From contig NZ_QHKS01000019.1 of NCBI RefSeq assembly GCF_003353175.1, positions 2,501 through 66,500 of the forward strand: DNA of 64,000 nucleotides. Direction: 5' to 3'. The stretch is from Paraburkholderia lacunae (lineage in GTDB: Bacteria > Pseudomonadota > Gammaproteobacteria > Burkholderiales > Burkholderiaceae). Shown here piece after piece: positions 1 through 8,791 of the stretch (positions within the stretch are counted from its first letter, which is position 1; each line of letters starts with the position of its first letter). Under the pieces are notes generated by a model. It was not told where the DNA came from. It saw only the letters and a program-made list of their open reading frames with translations, and did no database searches. Both the position numbers and the translations under genes were made by a program.

Positions 1-300
1 GCATCGCCGGCAACAGAAAAATACTTAGAAAACCGAATCAATTCAGGAGTGCTCGCAAACTCCGATTCGAAACCCGGCGCGACAGCTAGCATATCGTTCC
101 GGCTCAAATCAGCCGATCTCGACACGCCAATCGAAACCAGCACTGTGATCCGCAACGTGCAGACAGGCGGCTCGCCAGGCGAGCCGTCGACCCATGGCCT
201 CGAACTCGATCAACTCGACGCCGCCCAGCAGATGGCGATGAAAGTCTTCGTGTTCGACCGCCAGGACGATGTGCTGTATCGGTCGGACGGACTGAAATAA
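1..300 (+). CDS. C-terminal end of an unrecognised protein (partial)
   Basis: The frame is open from the first base of the window to the TAA at 298-300, so this is the last 99 codons of a gene that begins upstream. An internal GTG at 49 could start a short protein, but the uninterrupted frame before it argues for a truncated longer gene. The visible sequence is hydrophilic, with no membrane segment, signal peptide or motif that I recognise. It ends in a compact segment containing KVFVFDRQDDVLYRSDG. It runs toward the leftward chelatase genes (convergent, 35-base gap), so it is not part of the cobalamin operon. Function unknown. Confidence 0.5.
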   Translation, partial: ASPATEKYLENRINSGVLANSDSKPGATASISFRLKSADLDTPIETSTVIRNVQTGGSPGEPSTHGLELDQLDAAQQMAMKVFVFDRQDDVLYRSDGLK

Positions 301-335
301 GTACCTGCGAAAGCGTTGCTCAATCGTCAGCCTGG

Positions 336-1013
336 CTAGCCGATCAACTCTTCCGGTGTGACACGCGTCGCGCCCCACGCATCGGCGAGCGCCACGCAAC
401 GGCCGAGCCGGATCGCCTCGCGCTCGAAGTCGACGAATACGACTTCGTCCGCATCGAGTGGACGCGCCGGTTGATCGCTGCTGCGGCCGTCGGTCAAAAT
501 CCACAGCCAGCGCTGCTGCGCAGGCTTGCGGCGCGCGGTGCGCTCCAACAACTGCGCAGCCTTGCGCACGCCGGACGCAAACGGCGTGCCACCCCCACCG
601 CCCACCGGCCGCAGCCAACGCTCATTCCACCACCGCGGCACCGCAGGACCGAACCGCAGATCCGCTCGATCTCCACCAAAACAGACCAGCGCCGCCTCGG
701 CACGCGCTGCGCTCGCCCGATCGAACAACGCGATCAACAGCCCCTTGGCGAGCGCGAGACGCTGTCCCGCCAGCATTGAGCCGGAACAATCGAGGACGAA
801 GCAATGCAGCACGCCGCCCCGCGGCCCCTCGCGAACGAAGCGCAGATGCTCGGCACGCAGCTTCTCGCGCCGCATCGCAGCAAACGTCTGCGGCCATGCA
901 ATGCGGGTGCCTGGCGTGCCTTGCATGCGGGTGCGCGAACCCGTGCCCGCACCTTGCCGCCATCGAAAACCGCTGCGCGAGTCAGCGGCGGCGCCCTTCC
1001 GATGGCTCAGCGT
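336..1013 (-). CDS. chlD: VWA (ChlD-like) half of cobalt/magnesium chelatase, read by -1 frameshift from chlI
   Basis: This frame encodes about 225 residues with a von Willebrand A domain: the MIDAS motif DCSGSM, a GGGTPFASGV segment and an LTDGRSSD segment supply the metal-ion site. ChlD/CobT-type subunits bridge the AAA+ ring (ChlI/CobS) to the large CobN subunit that inserts cobalt into the corrin. The frame lies exactly -1 relative to the preceding chlI gene and has no convincing start codon or ribosome binding site. Its nearest in-frame ATGs are at 1085 (deep inside chlI) and 926 (inside the conserved region before VWA). It is most simply translated by -1 slippage at 1013-1019, giving a fused protein of about 578 residues from the ATG at 2071. 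The alternative is independent weak initiation. Confidence 0.8.
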   Translation of the reverse strand, partial: TLSHRKGAAADSRSGFRWRQGAGTGSRTRMQGTPGTRIAWPQTFAAMRREKLRAEHLRFVREGPRGGVLHCFVLDCSGSMLAGQRLALAKGLLIALFDRASAARAEAALVCFGGDRADLRFGPAVPRWWNERWLRPVGGGGGTPFASGVRKAAQLLERTARRKPAQQRWLWILTDGRSSDQPARPLDADEVVFVDFEREAIRLGRCVALADAWGATRVTPEELIG

Positions 1014-2071
1014 TTTTTTGCGCTGAGCGGGATAACGCCTTTGACCTGCGTGATGCCGGCCGGCTCGGGCGGCAGATAGCCCCAATCGCTATCGCCGGAT
1101 GCAGCAGCAGCGCCGCTTGTGGACGAAGCAACCTCTTGCGAAGACACCTCGTCGGCATCGAAGGAAGTCTGGTTCGGCGCTGCGTTATCACGCGCCGCGC
1201 GATCGTGCCGCCGATGCATCAACACCGCTTCGGCAACACGCTCGACGTGCTCTGTCGTGACCGCGGCCGCCTGTTCATACGCCGCCAAAGCCCGCGCCGC
1301 TCGCAGCATCACGAGATCGGCACGTAGCCCATCCACCGCCGCGGCAATGCACAGCACGCTGACATGCGCGTGCACTGCATCGTCGAACACGAGTTGAGGC
1401 AGTGCTTCGCGCGCCGCGCGAATCCGCTCGACGTACGCGTCCTGCTGCAGCGCATAGGCCGCGCGAAAACCCTGCGGATCCAGATCGAACGCCAGCCGCG
1501 CCTTCACGATCTGCTGGCGCACCAGCGGCTCAAAACAGTTCTGCAACTCGACCATCAGCCCAAAGCGGTCGATCAGTTGCGGCCGCAACTCGCCTTCCTC
1601 CGGATTCATCGTGCCGATCAGCACGAAGCTCGCGTCGTGACTATGCGAAACCCCATCGCGTTCAACGGTATTCACGCCGCTCGCCGCCGCATCAAGCAGC
1701 GCATCGACGAGCGCATCGGGCAGCAAATTGACTTCATCGACATACAACACGCCGCGATGCGCTTTTGCGAGCAACCCCGGCGAAAACCGCACTGAACCAT
1801 CGCGCAACACCGTTTCGATATCGAGCGTACCGATCAGGCGCTCTTCGCTGGCACCGAGCGGCAAATTCACCAGTTGCCCTTCAGGCAACAGTTCGGCGAG
1901 CGCGCGCGCAGCGGTCGATTTCGCCGTGCCGCGCGGCCCGCTGACCAGCACACCGCCTAAACCGGGATCGATTGCGGCCAGCAATAGCGCCTGCTGCAAC
2001 GGCGCCTGGCCGACCAGCGCGGCGAATGGAAAAGCGGGCCGCATGGCTGCATTCATCGTGGCTGCATTCAT
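1007..2071 (-). CDS. chlI: AAA+ ATPase subunit of cobalt/magnesium chelatase (ChlI/CobS-like)
   Basis: A 354-residue AAA+ ATPase of the magnesium-chelatase ChlI type, expected to drive cobalt insertion by CobN. Walker A is GPRGTAKS at residues 45-52 and Walker B is in GVLYVDEVNLL at residues 107-117; the ChlI-type insert and the sensor segment (IGTMNPEEGELRPQLIDRFG) are present. The ATG at 2071 is chosen because it overlaps the cobN stop codon as ATGA, the usual sign of translational coupling. A longer frame to 2152 would run inside cobN. The zero frame ends at 1007 just after a run of seven A, where a -1 slip would extend it into the VWA domain. No separate cobS or cobT is visible, so this gene pair probably replaces them. 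Confidence 0.88.
   Translation of the reverse strand: MNAATMNAAMRPAFPFAALVGQAPLQQALLLAAIDPGLGGVLVSGPRGTAKSTAARALAELLPEGQLVNLPLGASEERLIGTLDIETVLRDGSVRFSPGLLAKAHRGVLYVDEVNLLPDALVDALLDAAASGVNTVERDGVSHSHDASFVLIGTMNPEEGELRPQLIDRFGLMVELQNCFEPLVRQQIVKARLAFDLDPQGFRAAYALQQDAYVERIRAAREALPQLVFDDAVHAHVSVLCIAAAVDGLRADLVMLRAARALAAYEQAAAVTTEHVERVAEAVLMHRRHDRAARDNAAPNQTSFDADEVSSQEVASSTSGAAAASGDSDWGYLPPEPAGITQVKGVIPLSAKKR
1013..1019 (-). promoter_or_regulatory. Putative -1 ribosomal frameshift site (A7) at the end of chlI
   Basis: On the coding strand the zero frame reads GCA AAA AAA CGC TGA. The heptamer A AAA AAA lets tRNAs in both sites re-pair after a one-base backward slip. The new frame then reads ACG CTG AGC and continues for 225 codons into the VWA domain. 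The zero-frame stop lies only one codon after the run, as expected for a programmed site. Programmed frameshifting that generates two chelatase subunits from one gene has been reported in other bacteria. I did not identify a definite downstream stimulatory structure. Confidence 0.65.
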
Positions 2072-5000
2072 GTTTGCATTCCTTCGATCTGCTGCTCGCT
2101 TGCCAGCAGATGCTGTTCGACTTGCGCGCGATAGTCGCCGGGCGCCTGCCACAAACCACGCTGCATCGCTTCGAGCAAACGCTCGCAGACGGAATGCAGC
2201 GCATGCGGATTGTGCCGCTGCATGAACTCGCGCGTATCGGCGTCGTTCAGATAGGCATCGGCGACGAGCGCATATTGGTGATCGGCGATCACGCGCGCGG
2301 TCGCATCGTAGCCGTACAAATAGTCGACCGTTGCTGCGATTTCGGCGGCGCCTTTATAGCCGTGGCGCTTCACACCGTCGAGCCATTTCGGATTGACAAC
2401 GCGCGAACGGATCACGCGCGCCATTTCCTCATGCAGCGTGCGCACTCGCGGCGCTGCCGGATTGCTGTGGTCGGCATGATAGATATGCGGCTGATTGCCC
2501 GCGAGCTGCCGGACTGCCGCCACCATGCCGCCTTGAAACTGATAGTAATCGTTCGAATCGAGCACATCGTGCTCGCGGTTGTCCTGATTCTGCAGCACCA
2601 CGTCCATCGCGGCGAGACGCGTGCCGAACGCCTGGCGTGCTTCTTCGCCGGCGCTTTTCTGCGTGTACGCGTAGCCGCCCCACGCCTGATACGCGTTCGC
2701 GAGGTCAGCGTCGGTTTGCCATTGCCGCGAGTCGATCATGTCCTGCAAGCCCGCGCCATACGCACCGGGCCGCGCGCTGAACACGCGCCAGCCGGCGCGC
2801 TTACGCGCTTCGGCCGCATCCATGCCGCGCGCGATTAACGCATCGCGCTCACGCAGCACGCGCGCACGGATCGGGTTCAACTCCTCGGGTTCGTCGAGCT
2901 CGGCCACCGCCTGCACCGCGGCATCGAACAGATGCATCACATTCGCGAATGCATCGCGGAAAAAGCCGGAGACGCGCAAGGTCACGTCGATGCGCGGCCG
3001 GTCGAACGCCTCGATCGGCATGATCTCGAAGTCGGTAACGCGATGACTGCCCGGGGCCCACTTCGGCCGCACGCCGAGTAGAGCGAGCGCCTGGGCGATA
3101 TCGTCGCCGCCCGTGCGCATGGTCGCCGTGCCCCACACCGAGAGCCCGATCGCACGCGGGTAGTCGCCGTTTTCCTGCAAATGCCGCTCGATTAGCTGCT
3201 GTGCGGATTTCAAGCCGAGCGACCACGCCGCTTGCGTCGGAATCGCGCGCGTATCGACCGAATAGAAGTTGCGGCCGGTCGGCAGCACGTCGGGCCGTCC
3301 ACGCGACGGCGAACCGCTCGGCCCCGGCGGCACGAAGCGCCCTTCGAGACCGCGCTTCAGATGCCGCATTTCTTGCGGCCCGCACGCGTCGAGCCGCGGC
3401 AGGACGTCGGCACGCAGGCGCTCGATCACACGTTCGGCTTGCGGCAAGGTCCCCGCCGCTGGCGCCCATGCATCAGCTTCATCGCCGCACACCTCGCGCA
3501 GCATCCCGGCCGCCAACAACTCCAGACGCTCGCGCGTATCGCCGCAGTGCCGCCAAGGCGCATCGCTCACGCGCTGCAAAACATCGGGACGCGGTCCATC
3601 CCACGCCGCGGACCAATCCACCGACAGCGGATCGAACAGATGATCCATCCGCAGATCGCGCGCCAACGCATCGACCAAACCGGCTCTTTCAGCTTGCCCG
3701 TCGCCAACCGGGAAACGCCCCAGCGCCAGCAACGTATCGCGCCGCTGCACGCCTTCGGGCGAACGCCCGAAGGTGTGCAAGCCATCGCGAATCTGCGCTT
3801 CCTTCAACTCGCACAGCCACGCATCGACGCGCGTCAGCAGCACGTCCTCGGCATCCTGTCCGTCCGGCTTCGCGAGACTCAGCTCTTCATGCAACCGATG
3901 CTCCACGATGGTCGCAAGAATCGTGCGCCTCAATAGCTTCGCGCGGCGCGGGTCGACCATCAGCGCTTCATAGTATTCGTCGACCTGGCGCTCGAGATCC
4001 TGCAATGGCCCATAGCTTTCGGCGCGCGTGAGCGGCGGCATCAGGTGATCGATGATGACGGCCTGCGCGCGGCGCTTGGCCTGGCTGCCCTCGCCCGGAT
4101 CGTTGACGATGAACGGATAGAGATGCGGCAGCGGCCCGAGAATCAGATCGGGCCAGCACGCATCGCTTAGCGCGACGCTCTTGCCCGGCAGCCATTCGAG
4201 GTTGCCATGCTTGCCGACGTGCACGACTGCGTCGATGCCGAACTGATGGCGCAGCCAGAAATAGAACGCGAGATAGGCATGCGGCGGCACGAGATCGGCG
4301 TCGTGATAGCTCCCATAATCGCCTTGTTCGCGCGAGCGCGACGGCTGTATGCCGACGAACACGTGTCCGCAGCGCCAGCCCGCAATCATGAAACGGCCGC
4401 GCCGCAGCGTCGGGTCCTGCTCAGGCGAGCCCCAGCGCGCGTTCAATGCGTCGCGCGCCTCGCTGGGCAGCCGGTTGAAATACAGGAGATAGTCGTCCAG
4501 TGCGAGGCTTTGCAGCGCGGGCCGCAAGTCACGCACGACGGGATCGTTGGTAACGCCTTCGGTCAGCTTGTTCAACAGCGCGTCGCCGTCAGCGGGCAGA
4601 TCGCTCAATCGATAACCTTCGTCGCGAAGCATCGACAGGATGCCGACCACCGATGCCGGCGTATCGAGTCCCACGCCATTGCCGATGCGCCCTTCGCTCA
4701 TAGGGTAGTTGGCGAGAATCAGCGCGAGTTTCTTGTCGGCGTTCTCGAGCGTGCGCAGACGGCACCAGCGGCGGCTTAGTTCAGCGAGAAAACCGACCCG
4801 TTCGAGGTCCGGCTGATAGCGGACCACATCGACTTCCGTGTGCGGACAACGATAGGCGAGTCCCTTGAAACTGATCGCCCGCGTGATGATGCGGCCGTCC
4901 ACCTCCGGCAGCGCGATATGCATCGCGATATCGCGCGAGTTGAGGCCCTGGTTGTCCTTGAGCCAGTCTTCGCGATTGCCGCCGCTCAGGATCACCTGCA

Positions 5001-5868
5001 TGACCGGCGCGTCGCCGGCCAGCGCGAGCGGCTCGGGGTCGTCGATCGCCGACGCGGCAAACGCGGTCGTGTTCAGCACCAGCGAGACATCATGTTGCGC
5101 GCACAACTGCTGCACGACTTGGCGGCTCATCGCATCTTTCAGCGAGGTAATCGCAATCGGCAGCGGATTCAAACCCTGCGTTTCGAGCGCGGCGATCAGC
5201 GCGTCGAACACGGCTGTGTTGGCCGCCTGCAAGTGCGCTTTGTAGAACAGGATCGCGGCAACCGGCGCATCCTTACTCCAGCGCGCTTGCCAGTCGGCCA
5301 TCGTCGGCGTATCGCGCTCGGGATGGTAGAGCGTTGCGGCAGGCAACGCGCGCGGCGGTGCGGGTTCAGGTCCCCAGCCGAACGCGCGATACGCAATGCA
5401 GCGCAGGAACGCCTCGGCATTCTGCGCGCCGCCTTCGCGCAGATAACGCCACAGCTGATGGCACAGTTCGGCATCAGCCGTACTGCGCGCAAGCAGATTC
5501 GGATCTTCCTGCAAATCGCCGGAGAACATCGCCAGCGTCTGCTTCCTGCGCCCGGCGAGCGCGACCACCTGCTCGATCCCGTAAGGCCAGTACGCCTCGC
5601 CGCCCAGGTGATCCACGACCACGACGCGCGCATGCTGCAGCACGTCCTCGACATAGAAATCGACCGACGCCGGTTGCCGCAAATAAGTGACATTCGCGAG
5701 CCGCACGCTCGGGAAATCGGCACCCAGGCGAGGAAACACGCTGGCGAGCAGCGACAGCGTCGTATCGGCGGAGCTGAGCACGACGATATCGGCCGGCTGC
5801 TGATCGATACGGATCACGCCCTGCGTATCGTCGACAAAGCCTCCCGGCGTAGTGCGCAGCAAATGCAT
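2068..5868 (-). CDS. cobN: Cobaltochelatase subunit CobN
   Basis: The 1266-residue large subunit of aerobic cobaltochelatase, which binds hydrogenobyrinic acid a,c-diamide and inserts Co2+ with ATP hydrolysis by the partner subunits. The length matches the family (about 1270). The family signature HVGKHGNLEWLPGKS lies near residue 545, followed by the conserved LPHLYPFIVNDPGEG block. It sits between cobW (6-base gap upstream) and chlI (4-base overlap downstream), so the three genes form one leftward operon preceded by a cobalamin riboswitch. The start ATG at 5868 gives a normal N-terminus. No frame break or missing block was seen. Confidence 0.95.
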   Translation of the reverse strand: MHLLRTTPGGFVDDTQGVIRIDQQPADIVVLSSADTTLSLLASVFPRLGADFPSVRLANVTYLRQPASVDFYVEDVLQHARVVVVDHLGGEAYWPYGIEQVVALAGRRKQTLAMFSGDLQEDPNLLARSTADAELCHQLWRYLREGGAQNAEAFLRCIAYRAFGWGPEPAPPRALPAATLYHPERDTPTMADWQARWSKDAPVAAILFYKAHLQAANTAVFDALIAALETQGLNPLPIAITSLKDAMSRQVVQQLCAQHDVSLVLNTTAFAASAIDDPEPLALAGDAPVMQVILSGGNREDWLKDNQGLNSRDIAMHIALPEVDGRIITRAISFKGLAYRCPHTEVDVVRYQPDLERVGFLAELSRRWCRLRTLENADKKLALILANYPMSEGRIGNGVGLDTPASVVGILSMLRDEGYRLSDLPADGDALLNKLTEGVTNDPVVRDLRPALQSLALDDYLLYFNRLPSEARDALNARWGSPEQDPTLRRGRFMIAGWRCGHVFVGIQPSRSREQGDYGSYHDADLVPPHAYLAFYFWLRHQFGIDAVVHVGKHGNLEWLPGKSVALSDACWPDLILGPLPHLYPFIVNDPGEGSQAKRRAQAVIIDHLMPPLTRAESYGPLQDLERQVDEYYEALMVDPRRAKLLRRTILATIVEHRLHEELSLAKPDGQDAEDVLLTRVDAWLCELKEAQIRDGLHTFGRSPEGVQRRDTLLALGRFPVGDGQAERAGLVDALARDLRMDHLFDPLSVDWSAAWDGPRPDVLQRVSDAPWRHCGDTRERLELLAAGMLREVCGDEADAWAPAAGTLPQAERVIERLRADVLPRLDACGPQEMRHLKRGLEGRFVPPGPSGSPSRGRPDVLPTGRNFYSVDTRAIPTQAAWSLGLKSAQQLIERHLQENGDYPRAIGLSVWGTATMRTGGDDIAQALALLGVRPKWAPGSHRVTDFEIMPIEAFDRPRIDVTLRVSGFFRDAFANVMHLFDAAVQAVAELDEPEELNPIRARVLRERDALIARGMDAAEARKRAGWRVFSARPGAYGAGLQDMIDSRQWQTDADLANAYQAWGGYAYTQKSAGEEARQAFGTRLAAMDVVLQNQDNREHDVLDSNDYYQFQGGMVAAVRQLAGNQPHIYHADHSNPAAPRVRTLHEEMARVIRSRVVNPKWLDGVKRHGYKGAAEIAATVDYLYGYDATARVIADHQYALVADAYLNDADTREFMQRHNPHALHSVCERLLEAMQRGLWQAPGDYRAQVEQHLLASEQQIEGMQT

Positions 5869-5874
5869 GATCGA

Positions 5875-6987
5875 TTACGCCTGTTGCGGTTCGGCGCTCG
5901 ACACAATGCGCAATGCAGCGCCCAATGCAGCGTCGAACGCGCATTGCAGCGCGGCCTGATCCAGGTCCTCGCCGATCAGCACGAAGCGGCTTTGACGGCC
6001 CTCGCCGATTTCGACGGCTTGCCAGCGACGATCGAAGTAGCTGTCGAAACGGCGCCCCACGCCTTGAATCACGAGCCGCATCGGCGCGCCCGGCAACGCC
6101 GCAAAACCCTTGACGCGGTAAATCGTGTGCGTTTCGACTAGCCCTTGCAGCGCAGCGATCACCGCTTCACGCGACGACGCGCTCGCTTGCACCACGACCG
6201 AATCGAATTCGTCATGATGGTGATCGGCGTCGTCGGCCGAACCGTGGTGGTCGTGGCGCAAGTGGATCGTTTCTTCGGAGGCGGCTTCGAGGCCGAGCAA
6301 CGTGTGCAGATCGAGTTGGCCCATCTGCGCGCGCACGATCTTCACTTGCGGCGGAATCTCTTCACGGATCACGGTCTCGACAGCGGACTGCTGCTCATCG
6401 TCGAGCAAATCCGTTTTGTTCAGAATCACCAGATCGGCCGCCGACAGCTGATCTTCGAACAGCTCGTGCAGCGGCGATTCGTGATCGAGATTCGGATCGG
6501 CCTTGCGCTGCGCATCGACAGCAACCGGGTTCTCGGCAAACTGGCCGCTCGCTGCGGCGGGGCCGTCCACCACCGTGACCACCGCGTCGACGGTGAAGCT
6601 GCTCTTGATCTGCGGCCAGTTGAAGGCCTGCACCAGCGGCTTCGGCAGTGCAAGACCGGAGGTTTCGATCAGCACGTGATCGATCTGCTCGCGGCGCTCG
6701 ACAAGCTTCTCCATCACCGGGAAAAACTCTTCCTGCACCGTGCAGCACAGGCAGCCGTTCGCGAGCTCATACAGTTGCCCTTCGCTTTCGACGCCGTTCT
6801 CATCGCAACCGATGCCGCAACCCTTGAGGATTTCACCGTCGATGCCGAGTTCGCCGAACTCGTTGACGATCACCGCAATGCGCTTGCCGGCCGCGTGCTG
6901 AAGAATATGCCGCAACAGCGTGGTCTTGCCGCTGCCGAGAAAGCCCGTCACGATGGTGACGGGGATCTTGCGCATTTGAGTTTGCAT
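5875..6987 (-). CDS. cobW: CobW, GTP-dependent metallochaperone of cobalamin synthesis
   Basis: A G3E-family P-loop GTPase thought to deliver cobalt to the CobN chelatase. Counting from the ATG at 6987 (370 residues), the P-loop GFLGSGKT is at 15-22, the CxCC metal motif NGCLCC is at 77-82 and the guanine-specificity motif NKTD follows. A histidine-rich loop (LRHDHHGSADDADHHHDEF) near residues 245-262 is a probable extra metal-binding segment. Other in-frame ATGs at 6999 and 6975 are possible; anything upstream of 6999 lacks family similarity and lies in the riboswitch leader. It is the first gene of the leftward cobW-cobN-chlI operon. Confidence 0.93.
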   Translation of the reverse strand: MQTQMRKIPVTIVTGFLGSGKTTLLRHILQHAAGKRIAVIVNEFGELGIDGEILKGCGIGCDENGVESEGQLYELANGCLCCTVQEEFFPVMEKLVERREQIDHVLIETSGLALPKPLVQAFNWPQIKSSFTVDAVVTVVDGPAAASGQFAENPVAVDAQRKADPNLDHESPLHELFEDQLSAADLVILNKTDLLDDEQQSAVETVIREEIPPQVKIVRAQMGQLDLHTLLGLEAASEETIHLRHDHHGSADDADHHHDEFDSVVVQASASSREAVIAALQGLVETHTIYRVKGFAALPGAPMRLVIQGVGRRFDSYFDRRWQAVEIGEGRQSRFVLIGEDLDQAALQCAFDAALGAALRIVSSAEPQQA

Positions 6988-7204
6988 CGTTGGGTCCATC
7001 CGAAGAAGTTGCGCGTTCACACGCCGGCGGTCCGGGTCTGGTTCGAGTCCGAATGCGCTCGAGCCCAGGACAAACCAACGCCAGGCACGCAAACACGAAA
7101 ACGGAACATAGATACGACAGCGGGGACGAAAAGCGGCATTGCCGCGGCAACAGAGAACGAGGTCATGAACGAGCCACCGCATCCCCGCGGCGTTCATCCG
7201 TCAT

Positions 7205-7430
7205 ATTCTGGCCGGTATCCGGGCTGGCAAAAGCGCCGCTTCACCTTCCCGCGCGAGTGATTTCTCGCCCAGTGGTCATATGCCGACGCGGCCTTGCGCG
7301 TGGACATCGAAGCCGGCTCCGCGGCGCTGGACAACTCATCCAGGCGCCGCTTTTCGCTTACCGTTGCGGGGGCAGCACAGGTTGACCCGGTCCATAGCAG
7401 GCGGGCGCCCTGTTTCCCGTTTAACTGCAT
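7205..7430 (-). promoter_or_regulatory. Cobalamin riboswitch upstream of cobW
   Basis: Read on the minus strand, the segment carries the cobalamin aptamer landmarks in order. These are AAACGGGAAACAGG at the 5' side, the invariant core GCTGCCCCCGCAACGGTAA, a CCACTGG / GGGAAGG pair, and the 3' B12 box AGCCCGGATACCGGCC (about 7211-7227). It ends roughly 220 bases before the cobW start. B12 binding should reduce expression of cobW-cobN-chlI. The exact ends of the aptamer and the expression platform were not resolved. Confidence 0.92.
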
Positions 7431-7604
7431 GCGCACGAGCGCGCACACGAGCACCAAAATGCGTGCGAGTGTAGGCCCGCGGCCCAGCGCCGTCAAGGAA
7501 GCGCGGGCCGCGAGTCGGGCCGCGCCAGGGTCTTGCAGCGCGTGCCGGCGCGGGCCGCCGTGTGCCGCTGTGTGCTATCGTATGCGCGCGTTTGGTGCCC
7601 GCAC
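7431..7604. promoter_or_regulatory. Shared divergent promoter region between the two B12 riboswitches
   Basis: These 174 bases separate the 5' ends of the two head-to-head cobalamin aptamers, so both operon promoters must lie here or overlap the aptamer starts. I see no protein-coding frame with support. The stretch is rich in short GC repeats such as GCGCGGGCCGCG and no clear sigma-70 boxes stand out. Confidence 0.5.
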
Positions 7605-7805
7605 ATGCGTTCGCATGTGCAGTTAAACGGGAAACAGGCCGCGCTCGATTGCGCTCAACCTGTGCTGTCCCCGCAACGGTAAGCGACCTGCGGCGCCGGG
7701 TTCAATCCTGTCGCGCCGCGCATGCGTTCTCCATGCCACTGTCTGACGAATCAGGACGGGAAGGCAAAGCGCATGAGGCCGCCAGCCCGGATACCGGCCA
7801 GACGC
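7605..7805 (+). promoter_or_regulatory. Cobalamin riboswitch upstream of cobA
   Basis: The plus strand repeats the same aptamer landmarks as the leftward copy: TTAAACGGGAAACAGG near 7622, the core CTGTCCCCGCAACGGTAAGC near 7670, CCACTG...GGGAAGG, and the B12 box AGCCCGGATACCGGCC at about 7784-7799. The conserved blocks are almost identical in the two copies while the variable arms differ. It should give B12-dependent repression of cobA-cobE-cobO-cobB-bluB. Confidence 0.92.
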
Positions 7806-8014
7806 GGAGGCGGCGAATGTCACGCCGCCGGCCGCCTGAATCCGCGAGGGACGGATGTGAAGGCGCTGAAGCACGACGTAATACGAACGCCCGTTTGCGA
7901 TTCCGATGAAAACCCGGCGAGCGGCGTTGCCGTTGTGCGTAATCTGTCGCACCGCATGAGTTCTATTTCCGCCTGGGCCGTCTGCATGGCTCGCCTGTTT
8001 CCACTTGTCACGAC
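7806..8014 (+). promoter_or_regulatory. Leader between riboswitch and cobA
   Basis: About 210 bases follow the B12 box before the first possible cobA start. They should hold the expression platform. The bases from 7807 are GC-rich with short inverted segments (GGCGGCG / CGCCGCC around 7809-7830) that could pair. A GTG at 7856 opens a frame that runs to 8042 across the cobA start, but it shows no recognisable protein similarity and I do not call it a gene. Confidence 0.4.
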
Positions 8015-8791
8015 ATGGCGCGCGCCATGCACGCCGCGATGAGCCGCGCCTGGCTGATCGGCGCCGGCCCCGGCGACGTCGAACTGATGACCCTCAAGGC
8101 AACCCGCGCCTTGGCGCAGGCCGACGTGGTGCTGGTCGACGATCTGGTGAATCCCGAAGTGCTGCAATTCGCGCGCGCCGACGCGCTGGTCGTTCATGTC
8201 GGCAAACGTGGCGGGCATCCGTCGACGCCGCAGGCCGAGATCGTCGCGCAGATGCTCGAACATGTGCGGGCCGGGCGCAGTGTCGCGCGCCTGAAAGGCG
8301 GCGATCCGTTCGTCTTCGGCCGCGGCGGCGAAGAGCAGCAGGCGCTGCATGCGGCGGGCATCGAGGTGGAAGTCGTCAACGGCATCACGGCGGGAATCGC
8401 GGCGCCCGCGGCGATCGGCATTCCGGTCACGCATCGCGATCACGCGCAGGGCGTGGTGTTCGTCACCGGGCACAGCGCCGGGAGCGGCGAGCCGGATTGG
8501 AGGGCGCTCGTCGCCACGCGGATGACGCTGGTGATCTACATGGGCATGCGGCGCCTCAACGATATCGCCGGCACGTTGCTCGCGGCAGGCATGGCCGCCG
8601 ATACGCCGTGTGCCGCGATCGAATCTGCGACACGTCCCGGACAAAGACACGCGCTCGCGCAACTTGGCGGCCTGGCCGACGCAGTCGCGCGCGCCGGTCT
8701 CGGCTCGCCGGCGATTGTGGTGATTGGCGGGGTGGCGTCGCTGGCGCTCGCGCGGGCCGCGGCGAATGCCGACGCAGCAGGGGCGCGATGA
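8015..8791 (+). CDS. cobA: Uroporphyrinogen-III C-methyltransferase
   Basis: The enzyme methylates uroporphyrinogen III twice with S-adenosylmethionine to give precorrin-2, the branch point into cobalamin and siroheme. Family motifs are present: GAGPGDVELMTLKA near the N-terminus, RLKGGDPFVFGRGGEE in the middle, and the NGITAGIAAPAAIGIPVTHR segment. It is a single-domain CobA type without the CysG dehydrogenase/chelatase half. The ATG at 8015 gives 258 residues; the ATG at 8039, just before SRAWLIGAGPG, is equally plausible because neither has a clear ribosome binding site. It overlaps cobE by four bases and heads the rightward, riboswitch-controlled operon. Confidence 0.93.
   Translation: MARAMHAAMSRAWLIGAGPGDVELMTLKATRALAQADVVLVDDLVNPEVLQFARADALVVHVGKRGGHPSTPQAEIVAQMLEHVRAGRSVARLKGGDPFVFGRGGEEQQALHAAGIEVEVVNGITAGIAAPAAIGIPVTHRDHAQGVVFVTGHSAGSGEPDWRALVATRMTLVIYMGMRRLNDIAGTLLAAGMAADTPCAAIESATRPGQRHALAQLGGLADAVARAGLGSPAIVVIGGVASLALARAAANADAAGAR

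Noticed and set aside
336..1085. VWA gene as a free-standing gene starting at ATG 1085
   Set aside because: The first 24 codons are the -1 frame of conserved chlI sequence and have no ribosome binding site; frameshift continuation is simpler.
7722..8042. A small protein gene between the riboswitch and cobA
   Set aside because: The frame overlaps the aptamer and the cobA start and has no recognisable protein character.
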